64,000 nt of DNA from Lysinibacillus pinottii. GTDB taxonomy: Bacteria > Bacillota > Bacilli > Bacillales_A > Planococcaceae. The position numbers and the translations under genes were made by a program. Location of the stretch: assembly GCF_024753545.1 (NCBI RefSeq), contig NZ_JANTOO010000007.1:1-64000 (forward strand), given 5' to 3'. This document shows, piece after piece, positions 8,654-17,327 of the stretch (position 1 is the first letter of the stretch; each line of letters starts with the position of its first letter). Under the pieces are notes generated by a model. It was not told the DNA's origin. It did no database searches and saw only the letters and a program-made list of their open reading frames with translations.

Positions 8654-9646
8654 ATGATTTTCGTTGATAATAAAGGGATCCATGATCCGCGTGTTAACCT
8701 TGCTATTGAGGAGTATTTGCTTAAAACGATGGATGTGGAAAAGGAGCCAGTGCTACTTTTTTATATTAACCAGCCATCCATCATTATTGGTAAAAATCAA
8801 AATACCATTGAAGAGATTAATACGGATTACGTAGAGGATAATGGCATTATTGTTGTCCGTCGTTTGTCAGGTGGTGGAGCAGTATACCATGATTTAGGAA
8901 ATCTTAATTTCAGTTTTATTACAAACGATGATGGCGATAGCTTTATGAATTATAAAAAATTCACGCAGCCCGTAGTAGATGCTTTGGCAAAAATGGGGGT
9001 CAATGCAGAGCTTTCAGGACGTAATGATATTCTTGCAGAGGGGCGTAAAGTTTCTGGAAATGCTCAATTTTCGACACGAGGCCGTATGTTCAGTCATGGT
9101 ACGTTGATGTTTGATACGGAAATAGACGCTGTTGTGTCCGCCTTAAAAGTCAAAAAGGATAAAATTGAATCTAAAGGAATTAAATCTATTCGTTCCCGAG
9201 TAGCAAACATTTCGGAGTTTTTAAAAGAGAAGATGACAATAGAAGAATTCCGTCTTGAAATTTTAAAATCTATTTTCGGTGGAGAAACAAACATTCGTTA
9301 TTATGAACTGACGGATGAAGATTGGGTAAACATTCATAAGCTTTCTGCAGAACGTTATCAAACATGGGAATGGAATTATGGTAAATCACCACGCTTTAAT
9401 ATTCAAAAGACGCACCGTTTCCCAACAGGTGGCATTGATATTCGCCTTGAAGTTAATCATGGTGTCATCGAAGAGGCACATATTTTTGGAGATTTCTTTG
9501 GTGTAGGTGATATGACTGATATAGAACAACGTTTAGTTGGGACAAACCACGATAGAACAGCTATTGCTAATGCATTAGTGGATATTGATATTCCTACATA
9601 TTTTGGTGGAATTTCAACTGAGGACTTTTTACAATTAATTTATTAA
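8654..9646 (+). CDS. lplJ: Lipoate-protein ligase A
   Basis: The 330-aa protein activates free lipoate with ATP and attaches it to the E2 or H subunits of 2-oxoacid dehydrogenases and the glycine cleavage system. It shows the LplA catalytic domain: RRLSGGGAVYHDLGNLNFSF (about 74-93) for lipoyl-AMP binding and GRNDI / KVSGNAQ with the catalytic Lys, followed by the C-terminal accessory domain from about 250. A strong ribosome-binding site (GAAGGAGGAA) precedes the ATG. It is a monocistronic gene, closed by a terminator at 9679. Confidence 0.93.
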   Translation: MIFVDNKGIHDPRVNLAIEEYLLKTMDVEKEPVLLFYINQPSIIIGKNQNTIEEINTDYVEDNGIIVVRRLSGGGAVYHDLGNLNFSFITNDDGDSFMNYKKFTQPVVDALAKMGVNAELSGRNDILAEGRKVSGNAQFSTRGRMFSHGTLMFDTEIDAVVSALKVKKDKIESKGIKSIRSRVANISEFLKEKMTIEEFRLEILKSIFGGETNIRYYELTDEDWVNIHKLSAERYQTWEWNYGKSPRFNIQKTHRFPTGGIDIRLEVNHGVIEEAHIFGDFFGVGDMTDIEQRLVGTNHDRTAIANALVDIDIPTYFGGISTEDFLQLIY

Positions 9647-9678
9647 GAAAAATTCGATTTCGTGTAATGATTTAGCCT

Positions 9679-9716
9679 AAAGGTTCGCTGACAATTATGT
9701 CGTCGAACCTTTTTTT
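9679..9716 (+). terminator. Terminator after lplJ
   Basis: AAAGGTTCG / CGAACCTTT stem followed by a run of seven T, 33 bp after the lplJ stop codon. Confidence 0.8.
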
Positions 9717-9746
9717 GATACAATATAGTTAGAAAGGAGTGTTGAT

Positions 9747-10451
9747 ATGGAAAAGCATCGAATATTCATAGTTGAAGATGATGTAAAGATTGCATCATTA
9801 CTAGCGGAAACGCTTAGAAAATATCAATACGAAGTTGAAACGATTCAAGAGTTTGATCATCTTATAGAAGAATTCACAGCATTTAATCCACATATGGTGC
9901 TGCTCGATATAAATTTACCTTCATATGACGGCTACTATTGGTGCCGTCAATTACGTCAACATACAACGTGTCCGATTATTTTTATTTCTGCCCGCTCAGG
10001 TGAAATGGACCAAATTTTTGCACTTGAAAATGGGGGCGATGATTTTATTACAAAGCCCTTTAATTATGAAATTGTCTTGGCTAAAATTCGTAGTCATTTG
10101 CGTCGTACATATGGTGAGTATGCTACAAGGCAAGAGGAGCGGACAATTAAGCAAGGGCAGCTAATTCTTCATTTAGAGAGGATGGAGCTGCATAAAAATG
10201 AATTAGAAATTCCTCTACAGAAAAAAGAGTGTATTATTTTGGAACTGCTTATGGGGAATGCCCCGAAAGTAGTAACACGTGAGCAACTTTTAGAGGAACT
10301 CTGGGATGATCAGGCATTTGTCGATGAAAATACGTTGAATGTTAATATGACTCGTGTCCGTAAAAAATTAGCGGATTATCATATTTCATCAACCATTGAA
10401 ACTGTGCGTGGAGCAGGTTACCGATTCATATTGAGTGCGGGTGAGCTATAG
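9747..10451 (+). CDS. BceR-like response regulator
   Basis: The 234-aa protein has a receiver domain with VEDD (9-12), phospho-acceptor Asp54 in LLDINLP, and TKPF, followed by a winged-helix domain (VTREQLLEELWDD, NTLNVNMTRVRKKL, GAGYRF). Sequence and context place it with the regulators of Bce-type antimicrobial-peptide modules, which switch on the neighbouring ABC transporter. The stop codon overlaps the GTG start of the kinase by one base, so the pair is coupled. Confidence 0.9.
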   Translation: MEKHRIFIVEDDVKIASLLAETLRKYQYEVETIQEFDHLIEEFTAFNPHMVLLDINLPSYDGYYWCRQLRQHTTCPIIFISARSGEMDQIFALENGGDDFITKPFNYEIVLAKIRSHLRRTYGEYATRQEERTIKQGQLILHLERMELHKNELEIPLQKKECIILELLMGNAPKVVTREQLLEELWDDQAFVDENTLNVNMTRVRKKLADYHISSTIETVRGAGYRFILSAGEL

Positions 10452-11434
10452 TGGGCTGGAAATTATTTTTACGAGATTATGCATCATTTATTGTCTTTCA
10501 GCTCTTATTAGTTGGCTTCATCATGGTCTTATATGGACTAGACGGGTTTAGGAATATCGATACAGCTATATATTCTTTCTGTATTAGTCTTGTGCTGCTA
10601 TGTTCATTTTTACTAGTTCGCTATTTAATGCGACAACGTTATTTGTTGAAAATATCTCAGCTTCCAACAGCTATGGAGGATGTGCTACAAAAAAACGCCA
10701 AAACGCCAGAAGCAATGCAAGCAGAGAAATATATGCATGAGTTGTATCGACTTTATCAACATGAGCTGCATTCATTATACGCAAGTCAAAAGCGTCATGA
10801 TCAATTTATGAATCAGTGGGTGCATCAGATGAAAACACCCATTTCTGTCATTGAGTTACTTTTACAGGATGACCGTCCTCTTGATAAGAAAAATGTGCAG
10901 GAGGAAATTGACCGTTTACGTAGAGGCTTAGACATGGTGCTTGTAAATGCACGTTTAGAAAACTTTGAAGATGATATGCAAGTAGAACAGGTTGCATTAA
11001 AGACAATAGTGACTGCAACTGTTAATGAGAATAAACGTTTATTTATTACGAAAAGAGTATTCCCTGAAATTCATATTGAAGATGATCTTATCGTGGCGAG
11101 TGATTCAAAATGGCTTCGCTTTATTCTCGGTCAGTTTGTAACCAATGCTGTGAAATACACTTTTGAAGCCAATAAAAAAATAGTCATTTCTGCCATTAAA
11201 AAGGACGATTATGTGCAGCTAGCCATTTGCGACGAGGGAATTGGTATTCCAGCTTCCGACCTTTCACGTGTTACGAAGGCGTTTTTCACTGGTGAAAATG
11301 GGCGAAAAACAGGGGAATCTACTGGGATGGGCCTTTATTTAGCCAAGGAAATTTGCGAAAAGCTTGGACATGATTTGGCTATTTCATCAGAGGTAGGAAA
11401 AGGGACGATTGTTACAGTGACATTTACAAATTAG
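10451..11434 (+). CDS. BceS-like intramembrane-sensing histidine kinase
   Basis: The 327-aa kinase has two membrane spans (about 11-31 and 38-58) separated by only a few residues, so it has almost no extracytoplasmic sensor. This is the hallmark of BceS-type kinases, which sense through their ABC transporter partner. The H-box is QWVHQMKTPISVIELL with His125, and the ATPase domain has NAVKYT, DEGIGIP and STGMGLYLAKEIC. It starts with GTG directly at the end of the regulator gene. An 11-bp gap separates it from the unknown 141-aa gene that follows. Confidence 0.9.
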   Translation: MGWKLFLRDYASFIVFQLLLVGFIMVLYGLDGFRNIDTAIYSFCISLVLLCSFLLVRYLMRQRYLLKISQLPTAMEDVLQKNAKTPEAMQAEKYMHELYRLYQHELHSLYASQKRHDQFMNQWVHQMKTPISVIELLLQDDRPLDKKNVQEEIDRLRRGLDMVLVNARLENFEDDMQVEQVALKTIVTATVNENKRLFITKRVFPEIHIEDDLIVASDSKWLRFILGQFVTNAVKYTFEANKKIVISAIKKDDYVQLAICDEGIGIPASDLSRVTKAFFTGENGRKTGESTGMGLYLAKEICEKLGHDLAISSEVGKGTIVTVTFTN

Positions 11435-11445
11435 GGGGAGCTAGG

Positions 11446-11871
11446 ATGACAGAAGTAAGCATTGAAGGCTGGTTATTAAATATAAATAAGGAAAAAACAA
11501 AGGCACTGTATATGACCCATTTGCAAGAGGGTGATCAAGTATCTTATCAAAATTTCGTCATGGCAAATGAAGTGCTAAATGAAGAACTACTGCATTTTTC
11601 AAATATCCTTGGGTTAAACTTACAACAACCAACATTATTACAGGCGTTTCCTGTCGATGGTCAACAGATTATGTATAGTGGACATTACACTGTATATGGT
11701 GAAATTCTAGAGGGAGAAATGGATGCCTGGGATGTCATTATAGGAGAGCATTGTTTTAGTTTGGTAGCGGAAGAGTCCGTTTTAGGATTAACAGAGCCCC
11801 ATTTTCAAATCGGCTTTGAGGTTGTATTACAGTGGCTTTTACCGCAATCATTAGAATTAATGAAGAAATAA
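11446..11871 (+). CDS. Unknown 141-aa protein inside the Bce-type module
   Basis: I do not recognise this family. The protein is soluble, acidic and lacks a signal peptide or membrane span. It starts ATG after an AGGGGGAGC ribosome-binding site, 11 bp after the kinase gene, and stops 12 bp before the ABC ATPase gene, so it is co-transcribed with both. Predicted mixed alpha/beta content with a hydrophobic C-terminal helix (EVVLQWLLPQSLELMKK). Standard Bce modules hold only regulator, kinase, ATPase and permease, so an extra cytoplasmic member between kinase and transporter could modulate signalling. That role is inference. Confidence 0.7.
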   Translation: MTEVSIEGWLLNINKEKTKALYMTHLQEGDQVSYQNFVMANEVLNEELLHFSNILGLNLQQPTLLQAFPVDGQQIMYSGHYTVYGEILEGEMDAWDVIIGEHCFSLVAEESVLGLTEPHFQIGFEVVLQWLLPQSLELMKK

Positions 11872-11883
11872 GGTGAATTTAGC

Positions 11884-12660
11884 ATGCCTATATTACAAAT
11901 TAAAGATGTGACAAAAGTTTATGAAGGCAAGGTCACACATCGTGCATTAAATCAATTGAGCTTTGAGGTGGAAGAAGGCGAATTTTTAGCAGTTATGGGC
12001 CCTTCCGGGAGTGGCAAAACAACATTATTGAATATTATTTCTACTATTGATGAACCAACGAGTGGTGAAATAATTTTAGATGGCATGAATCCACATACGC
12101 TTAATGCAACGGAGCTAGCCTATTTTAGAAGAAGGCAGCTTGGCTTTGTCTTTCAGGACTTCAATCTCCTGCATATGCTAACAGTTGAGGAGAATATTGT
12201 GTTGCCGTTAACATTGGACCAGCAACCATTAGAGGTCATGGAGGAACGTTTGGCTAATATTGTCGAAAAGTTAGATTTGACACCCTTCTTGCACAAGCGC
12301 CCAAATGAAATTTCAGGTGGACAAGCACAGAGAACAGCCATTGGTCGAGCACTTATTCATAATCCGAGTCTCATTTTAGCAGATGAACCAACAGGTAATT
12401 TAGATTCCAATTCTTCACGGGATGTACTTGAACTTTTAACGAAAGTAAATAAGGATAAACGCACGACGATTGTGATGGTAACACATGATCCAATCGCAGC
12501 AAGTTACTGTGATCGAGTGCTCTTTATAAAGGATGGCGAATTTTTCAATGAAATTTATCGAGATGACCGTCGTCAAATGTTTTTTCAACGTATATTAAAT
12601 GTTTTGAGCTTACTAGGAGGAGGGCAAGTAGGTGACCTTTCGACAATTCGCTTACCGTAA
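11884..12660 (+). CDS. BceA-like ABC transporter ATPase
   Basis: The 258-aa ATPase has Walker A GPSGSGKTTLL (about 39-49), a Q-loop (FVFQDFNLLH), the signature SGGQAQRTAIGRALI and Walker B LILADEPTGNLD followed by the H-loop VTHD. It belongs to the MacB/LolD-type subgroup that pairs with a large 10-span permease in antimicrobial-peptide detoxification. Its end overlaps the permease start by 29 bp, which couples their translation and gives equal amounts. The last 30 residues are rather variable. Confidence 0.92.
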   Translation: MPILQIKDVTKVYEGKVTHRALNQLSFEVEEGEFLAVMGPSGSGKTTLLNIISTIDEPTSGEIILDGMNPHTLNATELAYFRRRQLGFVFQDFNLLHMLTVEENIVLPLTLDQQPLEVMEERLANIVEKLDLTPFLHKRPNEISGGQAQRTAIGRALIHNPSLILADEPTGNLDSNSSRDVLELLTKVNKDKRTTIVMVTHDPIAASYCDRVLFIKDGEFFNEIYRDDRRQMFFQRILNVLSLLGGGQVGDLSTIRLP

Positions 12661-14566
12661 TGTCGTACGGAACAGCCGGATATATGGTGCCTTTTTCATG
12701 GCGAGCTTTTTTTCTGTGGCTGTATTTTTTATCTATTCCATGCTAATGTTTCATCCCGATATTGAACGTGGGATATTAGGAGAAGTGTCCCTTATTGGCA
12801 TGGTGGGTGCTGAAATTGTACTCGTACTTTTTACTTTGTTCTTTTTATATTACTCTATGAGTGCTTTTTTAGAGGCTAGATCACATGAATTTGCGATTTT
12901 ATTGCATCTAGGAATGGAAAAGCGTCAGATGAATAAACTTGTCTTTCTTGAGACAATGATTATTGGAGCGGGCTCCATCATTGTGGGAATTGTTTTTGGT
13001 TTTTCATTTTCAAAATTCTTTTTCATGATTGTGCGGGAGATTTTGCATTTGGATGAATTACCATTGTATGTTTCGTGGCAGCCATTTCTACTGACAATAG
13101 GTGTTTTCACAAGTGCTTTTGTGGTGATTTCTTTTATTAGTGTATATTTTACACGAGAGAGGAAATTACGTGATCTTATTAAAGGTAGCGATTATTTAAA
13201 TAGTTTAACAACCTATTCCAAAATTCGGGCTGTTTATGGTATTGCTTTAATTTTAGGGACTTATATTCTAGCGTTTGTTGTGGGGCATACTTCTTTGATT
13301 GGGCTAACGCTATTAATACCATTTTCAGCAACATTTGGTACTTATTATTTTTTCAGTGACTCTGTTCCGTGTTTTTTAGACTTAGCACGTGGCAAACGTA
13401 AATTTCATTGGCAACGTTATCGTCTGCTCTCACTTGCTGAGCAAACTCATATTATGATGGATAATGTGAAGATGTTTTTTGTCGTTACTATGGTGTCCAC
13501 CCTCGCATTTTTATCTGTAGGTGTATTAGCAACAATGTCTTCCTACACAACCCAATACGATCGTTTAAATCCATTGGGTCTAGTTTATAAGGGCGACATT
13601 GATAATCCTTATGAGCGGGAGCATATTAATTCATTGCGCCTGCAGTTAGAAGAGAAGGGTTTATCCTATCAGCTGTCCCGCTTTGTTGTGATTAAGCAAA
13701 CATCTTCTTTTACGCAAAATGAAGTAGAGGTTTTTCGTGAGTCTGATATGAATGTCTTGCTATCTTCCTATAGTTATCCACTACTAGATCTTGGCTCTGG
13801 TGAAGCGGTATTTATTCCTTATTCCGAGGATTCTCTAAAAAAATTAAAAAATAGAGTTGTGCATACGGTGCTTGAAGAGAATTCAATACCTATTACGATT
13901 GATAGTGTCTATCCAAAGATTGTGTTTCCTGGTTCAATTGTAAGCGTTAATTCGATCGTTATTAGCGATGAAGATTTTGCAAAGCTTATTCATCCTATTT
14001 CTGAGAAAAACCTTATTCAACCAAGCTATCATTTATTTACATTTGTTATTCCACAATGGATGGAAACAAAAGAAGTCGGTAAGGACATAGATTATTTAGA
14101 ATCCAATTTATATTTTCTTAAAAAGGATAAATTTAGTCCTTTTTACTTTGAAAATGCTGGTTTAAATTATTCTTATATATTAGCTACCTACTCATTATTT
14201 ACATTAGTGGGTGTTTTAGTAGCTACCGTTTTCTTACTGGCCGCAGGAAGCTTTATTTATTTTAAATTGCATACGTCATTAGAAAGAGAAAAGCGTAAAT
14301 TCGATGTGTTAAAGCGCATGGGTTTAACGGATATAGAGTTAAAGAAGCTTGTTAACCGTCATTTATTTCCTCAGTTTTTCTTACCGTGGGGCGTTGCTAT
14401 GATGCACAGTGCCTTTGCTTTTCTAATGGTTCAGGGCATACTAAAAGATATCGCGAATATTTCTATTGTAAAAGAAGTATTCTTTGCTTTTGGCTTTTTT
14501 GTATTAATACAAGTAGTGTATTTTTATTTAATTCGTTGGCGGTACATTTCTCATATTCGTTCGTGA
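12632..14566 (+). CDS. BceB-like ABC transporter permease
   Basis: A GTG start at 12632 follows AGGAGGAGGG and lies inside the ATPase gene. The 644-aa protein starts TFRQFAYRNVVRNSR, typical of BceB-type permeases, and has membrane spans near 15-40, 55-80, 110-135, 150-175, 200-220, 235-255 and 285-305. A large extracytoplasmic domain of about 200 residues follows (310-520), then three more spans at the C-terminus. That domain binds peptide antibiotic complexes with lipid II cycle intermediates in known members. With the kinase it would form the sensory complex. The specific antibiotic cannot be told from sequence. Confidence 0.9.
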   Translation: MTFRQFAYRNVVRNSRIYGAFFMASFFSVAVFFIYSMLMFHPDIERGILGEVSLIGMVGAEIVLVLFTLFFLYYSMSAFLEARSHEFAILLHLGMEKRQMNKLVFLETMIIGAGSIIVGIVFGFSFSKFFFMIVREILHLDELPLYVSWQPFLLTIGVFTSAFVVISFISVYFTRERKLRDLIKGSDYLNSLTTYSKIRAVYGIALILGTYILAFVVGHTSLIGLTLLIPFSATFGTYYFFSDSVPCFLDLARGKRKFHWQRYRLLSLAEQTHIMMDNVKMFFVVTMVSTLAFLSVGVLATMSSYTTQYDRLNPLGLVYKGDIDNPYEREHINSLRLQLEEKGLSYQLSRFVVIKQTSSFTQNEVEVFRESDMNVLLSSYSYPLLDLGSGEAVFIPYSEDSLKKLKNRVVHTVLEENSIPITIDSVYPKIVFPGSIVSVNSIVISDEDFAKLIHPISEKNLIQPSYHLFTFVIPQWMETKEVGKDIDYLESNLYFLKKDKFSPFYFENAGLNYSYILATYSLFTLVGVLVATVFLLAAGSFIYFKLHTSLEREKRKFDVLKRMGLTDIELKKLVNRHLFPQFFLPWGVAMMHSAFAFLMVQGILKDIANISIVKEVFFAFGFFVLIQVVYFYLIRWRYISHIRS

Positions 14567-14634
14567 TGTAATGGTTTAAAAGAGAAAAAAATGAATTAAT
14601 TAACGTAATTTATGACATGAAATAAAAAGACTCA

Positions 14635-14686
14635 TTGTTTTTTAGATATATTTCTTATATAATATTACTGAATAACGATTCATTTT
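14635..14686 (+). promoter_or_regulatory. Promoter with FadR-like operator before the acyl-CoA ligase gene
   Basis: TTGTTT (14635-14640), a 17-bp spacer and TATAAT (14658-14663) form a sigma-A promoter. The 18 bases at 14669-14686, beginning TGAAT and containing TCATT, agree with 12 of the 16 defined positions of the B. subtilis FadR consensus (TGAATGANTANTCATTCA). Position at the expected transcription start fits repression of a fatty-acid degradation gene. Confidence 0.5.
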
Positions 14687-14708
14687 ATACGATAAGGGGA
14701 TGGTGTAA

Positions 14709-16256
14709 TTGAATTTAGTTTCACGTGTTCGCCAACAGGCAACAGAACAGCCGGATAAAGTTGCGTATCATTTTATGGGGAAAGATACGACATACGGAGA
14801 GTTCGAGCAAACAGTTGGTCGTTTTGCAAAGGGGTTACAAGATTTAGGTATTGAAAAAGGGGATCATGTGGCGTTTTTACTCGGCAATACACCACATTAT
14901 TTAATTGCATTGTATGCAACCATGCGTATAGGGGCAACGGCAATCCCTGTTAACCCAATCTATACACCAGATGAAATTTCCTATATTTTGCATAATGGTG
15001 ATGTAAAAGCGGTCATTGCGCTAGATCTTTTACTGCCATTGGTAGAAAAAGGTGTACAAGCATTTCCACAAGTAAAAGCATTTGTAGTATGTGAAACAAC
15101 GGCAGATATAGCGGAAAAAGTGGCAGCTTTATCACTAAAAGCGCAAGAAAAAACACATTTATTTACACAAATCGTCAAGAATACTTCTCAATCTTTACAG
15201 CCTGTTGAAGTGGCAGATGATGACAATGCTATTATTTTATATACTTCGGGCACTACCGGCACTCCAAAAGGGGCTATGCTCACGCATGAGAATGTGTATT
15301 CAAATGCTCGAGATGTTGCCCATTATTTAGACATTCAAGAAAAAGACCGTGTCATTGCCACATTGCCTGTATTTCATGTCTTTGCTTTAACAGTTGTCGT
15401 AAACGCACCATTATTAAGTGGAGCAACAGTGCTACTAGCACCTAAATTTAGTCCTACAGAAATTTTTGCTTTAGCACGAGAGCAAAAAGCAACAGTCTTT
15501 GCTGGGGTACCAACTATGTATAATTTCTTATACCAATTACCTGAAGGCAACCCGGAAGATTTCTCGACAATTCGTTTGGCTATTTCAGGAGGAGCTTCTT
15601 TACCTGTTGCACTATTACATAATTTCGAGCAGAAATTTAATGTGCGTGTATCAGAAGGATACGGCTTATCAGAGGCTTCACCTGTTACATGCTTTAATCC
15701 TCTGGATCGTGACCGTAAAGCTGGGTCTATCGGGACATCGATTAGCAATGTGGAAAATAGAGTGGTCGATGTGAACGGTCAGGAAGTACCTGTTGGCGAG
15801 GTTGGGGAGTTAATCGTACGCGGACCTAACGTGATGAAGGGGTATTATAAAATGCCAGAGGAAACAGCTATGGCGATACGTGATGGTTGGCTCTATACAG
15901 GAGATTTAGCGAAAGTGGATGACGAAGGCTATTTTTACATTGTCGATCGTAAAAAGGATATGATCATTGTAGGAGGGTTTAATGTCTATCCTAGAGAGGT
16001 CGAGGAAGTATTGTTTGCCCATAATAATATTGTAGAGGCAGCAGTAGTAGGATTCCCTGATCCTAATTTAGGAGAGGCAGTTCATGCATATGTTGTTTTA
16101 AAAGAGGTTGCCGCCACTACGACAGAAGATCTTCTATCATATTGTGGTAAGCATATGGTGAAATATAAGGTACCAAAGGTAATTGAAATTATGGATGAAT
16201 TACCTAAAAATACGACTGGAAAAATACTTCGCCGCTCCTTAAAAGAAAAAGTTTAA
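14709..16256 (+). CDS. Long-chain acyl-CoA synthetase (AMP-binding)
   Basis: The 515-aa enzyme activates fatty acids with ATP and CoA. It has the AMP-binding P-loop ILYTSGTTGTPKGAM (about 176-190), the GYGLSEASP motif, the YTGDLAKVDDEGYFYIVDRKK segment with the adenylate-binding Asp and the hinge Arg, and the C-terminal Lys in TTGKILRRSLK. The TTG start follows AAGGGGATGG. It is closely LcfA/FadD-like but stands alone, without the fadR-fadB-etfBA genes that follow lcfA in B. subtilis. The FadR-like box before it supports a role in beta-oxidation. Confidence 0.9.
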   Translation: MNLVSRVRQQATEQPDKVAYHFMGKDTTYGEFEQTVGRFAKGLQDLGIEKGDHVAFLLGNTPHYLIALYATMRIGATAIPVNPIYTPDEISYILHNGDVKAVIALDLLLPLVEKGVQAFPQVKAFVVCETTADIAEKVAALSLKAQEKTHLFTQIVKNTSQSLQPVEVADDDNAIILYTSGTTGTPKGAMLTHENVYSNARDVAHYLDIQEKDRVIATLPVFHVFALTVVVNAPLLSGATVLLAPKFSPTEIFALAREQKATVFAGVPTMYNFLYQLPEGNPEDFSTIRLAISGGASLPVALLHNFEQKFNVRVSEGYGLSEASPVTCFNPLDRDRKAGSIGTSISNVENRVVDVNGQEVPVGEVGELIVRGPNVMKGYYKMPEETAMAIRDGWLYTGDLAKVDDEGYFYIVDRKKDMIIVGGFNVYPREVEEVLFAHNNIVEAAVVGFPDPNLGEAVHAYVVLKEVAATTTEDLLSYCGKHMVKYKVPKVIEIMDELPKNTTGKILRRSLKEKV

Positions 16257-16265
16257 AACGAAAAA

Positions 16266-16297
16266 AGCTACTATTAAAAAATGGTAGCTCTTTTTTT
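16266..16297 (+). terminator. Terminator after the acyl-CoA ligase gene
   Basis: AGCTACTA / TGGTAGCT stem (16266-16289, one G-T pair) with an A-rich loop and a run of seven T. The rest of the interval to 16508 shows no gene or clear site. Confidence 0.7.
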
Positions 16298-16508
16298 GTG
16301 TACATTATTCGTATAATAGTAAAATGAGTTGAGAGTAGTTATCTGTAAGTGATAAAATCAAACTTGTGAAATCTTCTACATACTTTTCAATAGCTTGTCA
16401 TATAGTGAGGAAGTAATGTAAAAAGATGTACAAAACTGGAACCCTTTGATGTAAGGCTACGTCAAAGCTTTTAGGTAAAAATACTATTGAAAGAGAGCAT
16501 ACAAAAAC

Positions 16509-17156
16509 ATGATAGAACTCATTAAAGAGTTAATAAGCTTTATTGTGCATATAGATGTGCATTTAGAAGAAATCATTCGTGATTTTGGCAATTGGAGTTA
16601 TCTTATTTTATTTGCCATTGTTTTTGTAGAAACAGGCGTCGTTATTTTCCCATTCTTACCGGGCGATTCATTGCTTTTCGCTAGTGGTACATTGGCTGCT
16701 GCAATGGGAGCCTTTGATATGTGGATATTAATACCAGTATTTTTAGCAGCGGCCATTTTAGGTGATACAATGAATTACCATATTGGTCATAAAGTTGGGA
16801 CGTCGATTCCTCCAAAGAGTCTTCTCGGAAGAGTTGTTAAAAAAGAACGTATGGAAGCAGCTGAAAAATTCTTCAATACACATGGTGGAAAAACAATTGT
16901 TATAGCTCGTTTTATGCCATTTATTCGTACATTTATCCCATTCGTAGCGGGAGCAAGTAAAATGAATTATAGCTACTTCTTACTTTATAATATTTTAGGT
17001 GCTATTTTATGGGTATTCAGCTGTACATTACTAGGTTATTTCTTCGGTAATATCCCTATTATTAAAGATAACTTCTCAGTTGTGCTTATATTGATTATTT
17101 TTATCTCTGTCGTTCCTGCGGTAATAGGTGCGATAAAAGCCAAGGTTGGCAAATAG
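16509..17156 (+). CDS. DedA-family membrane protein
   Basis: The 215-aa protein has the DedA/VTT domain: FVETGVVIFPFLPGDSLLF (about 40-58) with the conserved acidic residue and PGDS, the re-entrant helix region, and ARFMPFIRTFIPFVAGASKM (about 137-156). Four to five hydrophobic segments are visible. DedA proteins move undecaprenyl phosphate or other polyprenyl lipids across the membrane (for example UptA in Bacillus). Which paralogue this is cannot be decided here. A strong terminator follows directly. Confidence 0.9.
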   Translation: MIELIKELISFIVHIDVHLEEIIRDFGNWSYLILFAIVFVETGVVIFPFLPGDSLLFASGTLAAAMGAFDMWILIPVFLAAAILGDTMNYHIGHKVGTSIPPKSLLGRVVKKERMEAAEKFFNTHGGKTIVIARFMPFIRTFIPFVAGASKMNYSYFLLYNILGAILWVFSCTLLGYFFGNIPIIKDNFSVVLILIIFISVVPAVIGAIKAKVGK

Positions 17157-17160
17157 TTTG

Positions 17161-17204
17161 GACAGTCCTAACGTGATACAACATCACTGGGACTGTCTTT
17201 TTTT
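17161..17204 (+). terminator. Terminator after the dedA-like gene
   Basis: GACAGTCC / GGACTGTC outer stem with an inner GTGAT / ATCAC stem and a run of seven T, 4 bp after the stop codon. Confidence 0.8.
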
Positions 17205-17327
17205 AGGTAGAAAAAAGATATAGAAAATCTTCAATGGTGATGATAAATTATATTGAAGTATAAGCATCAGGTCGTAAAAAATGTTATACTATTAATAACT
17301 AGAATGTGGAGAAATGGGGGCAACGAA

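Noticed and set aside
15374..15748. Long open frame on the minus strand inside the acyl-CoA ligase gene
   Set aside because: It is a codon-bias shadow of the real gene, without a ribosome-binding site or recognisable protein features.
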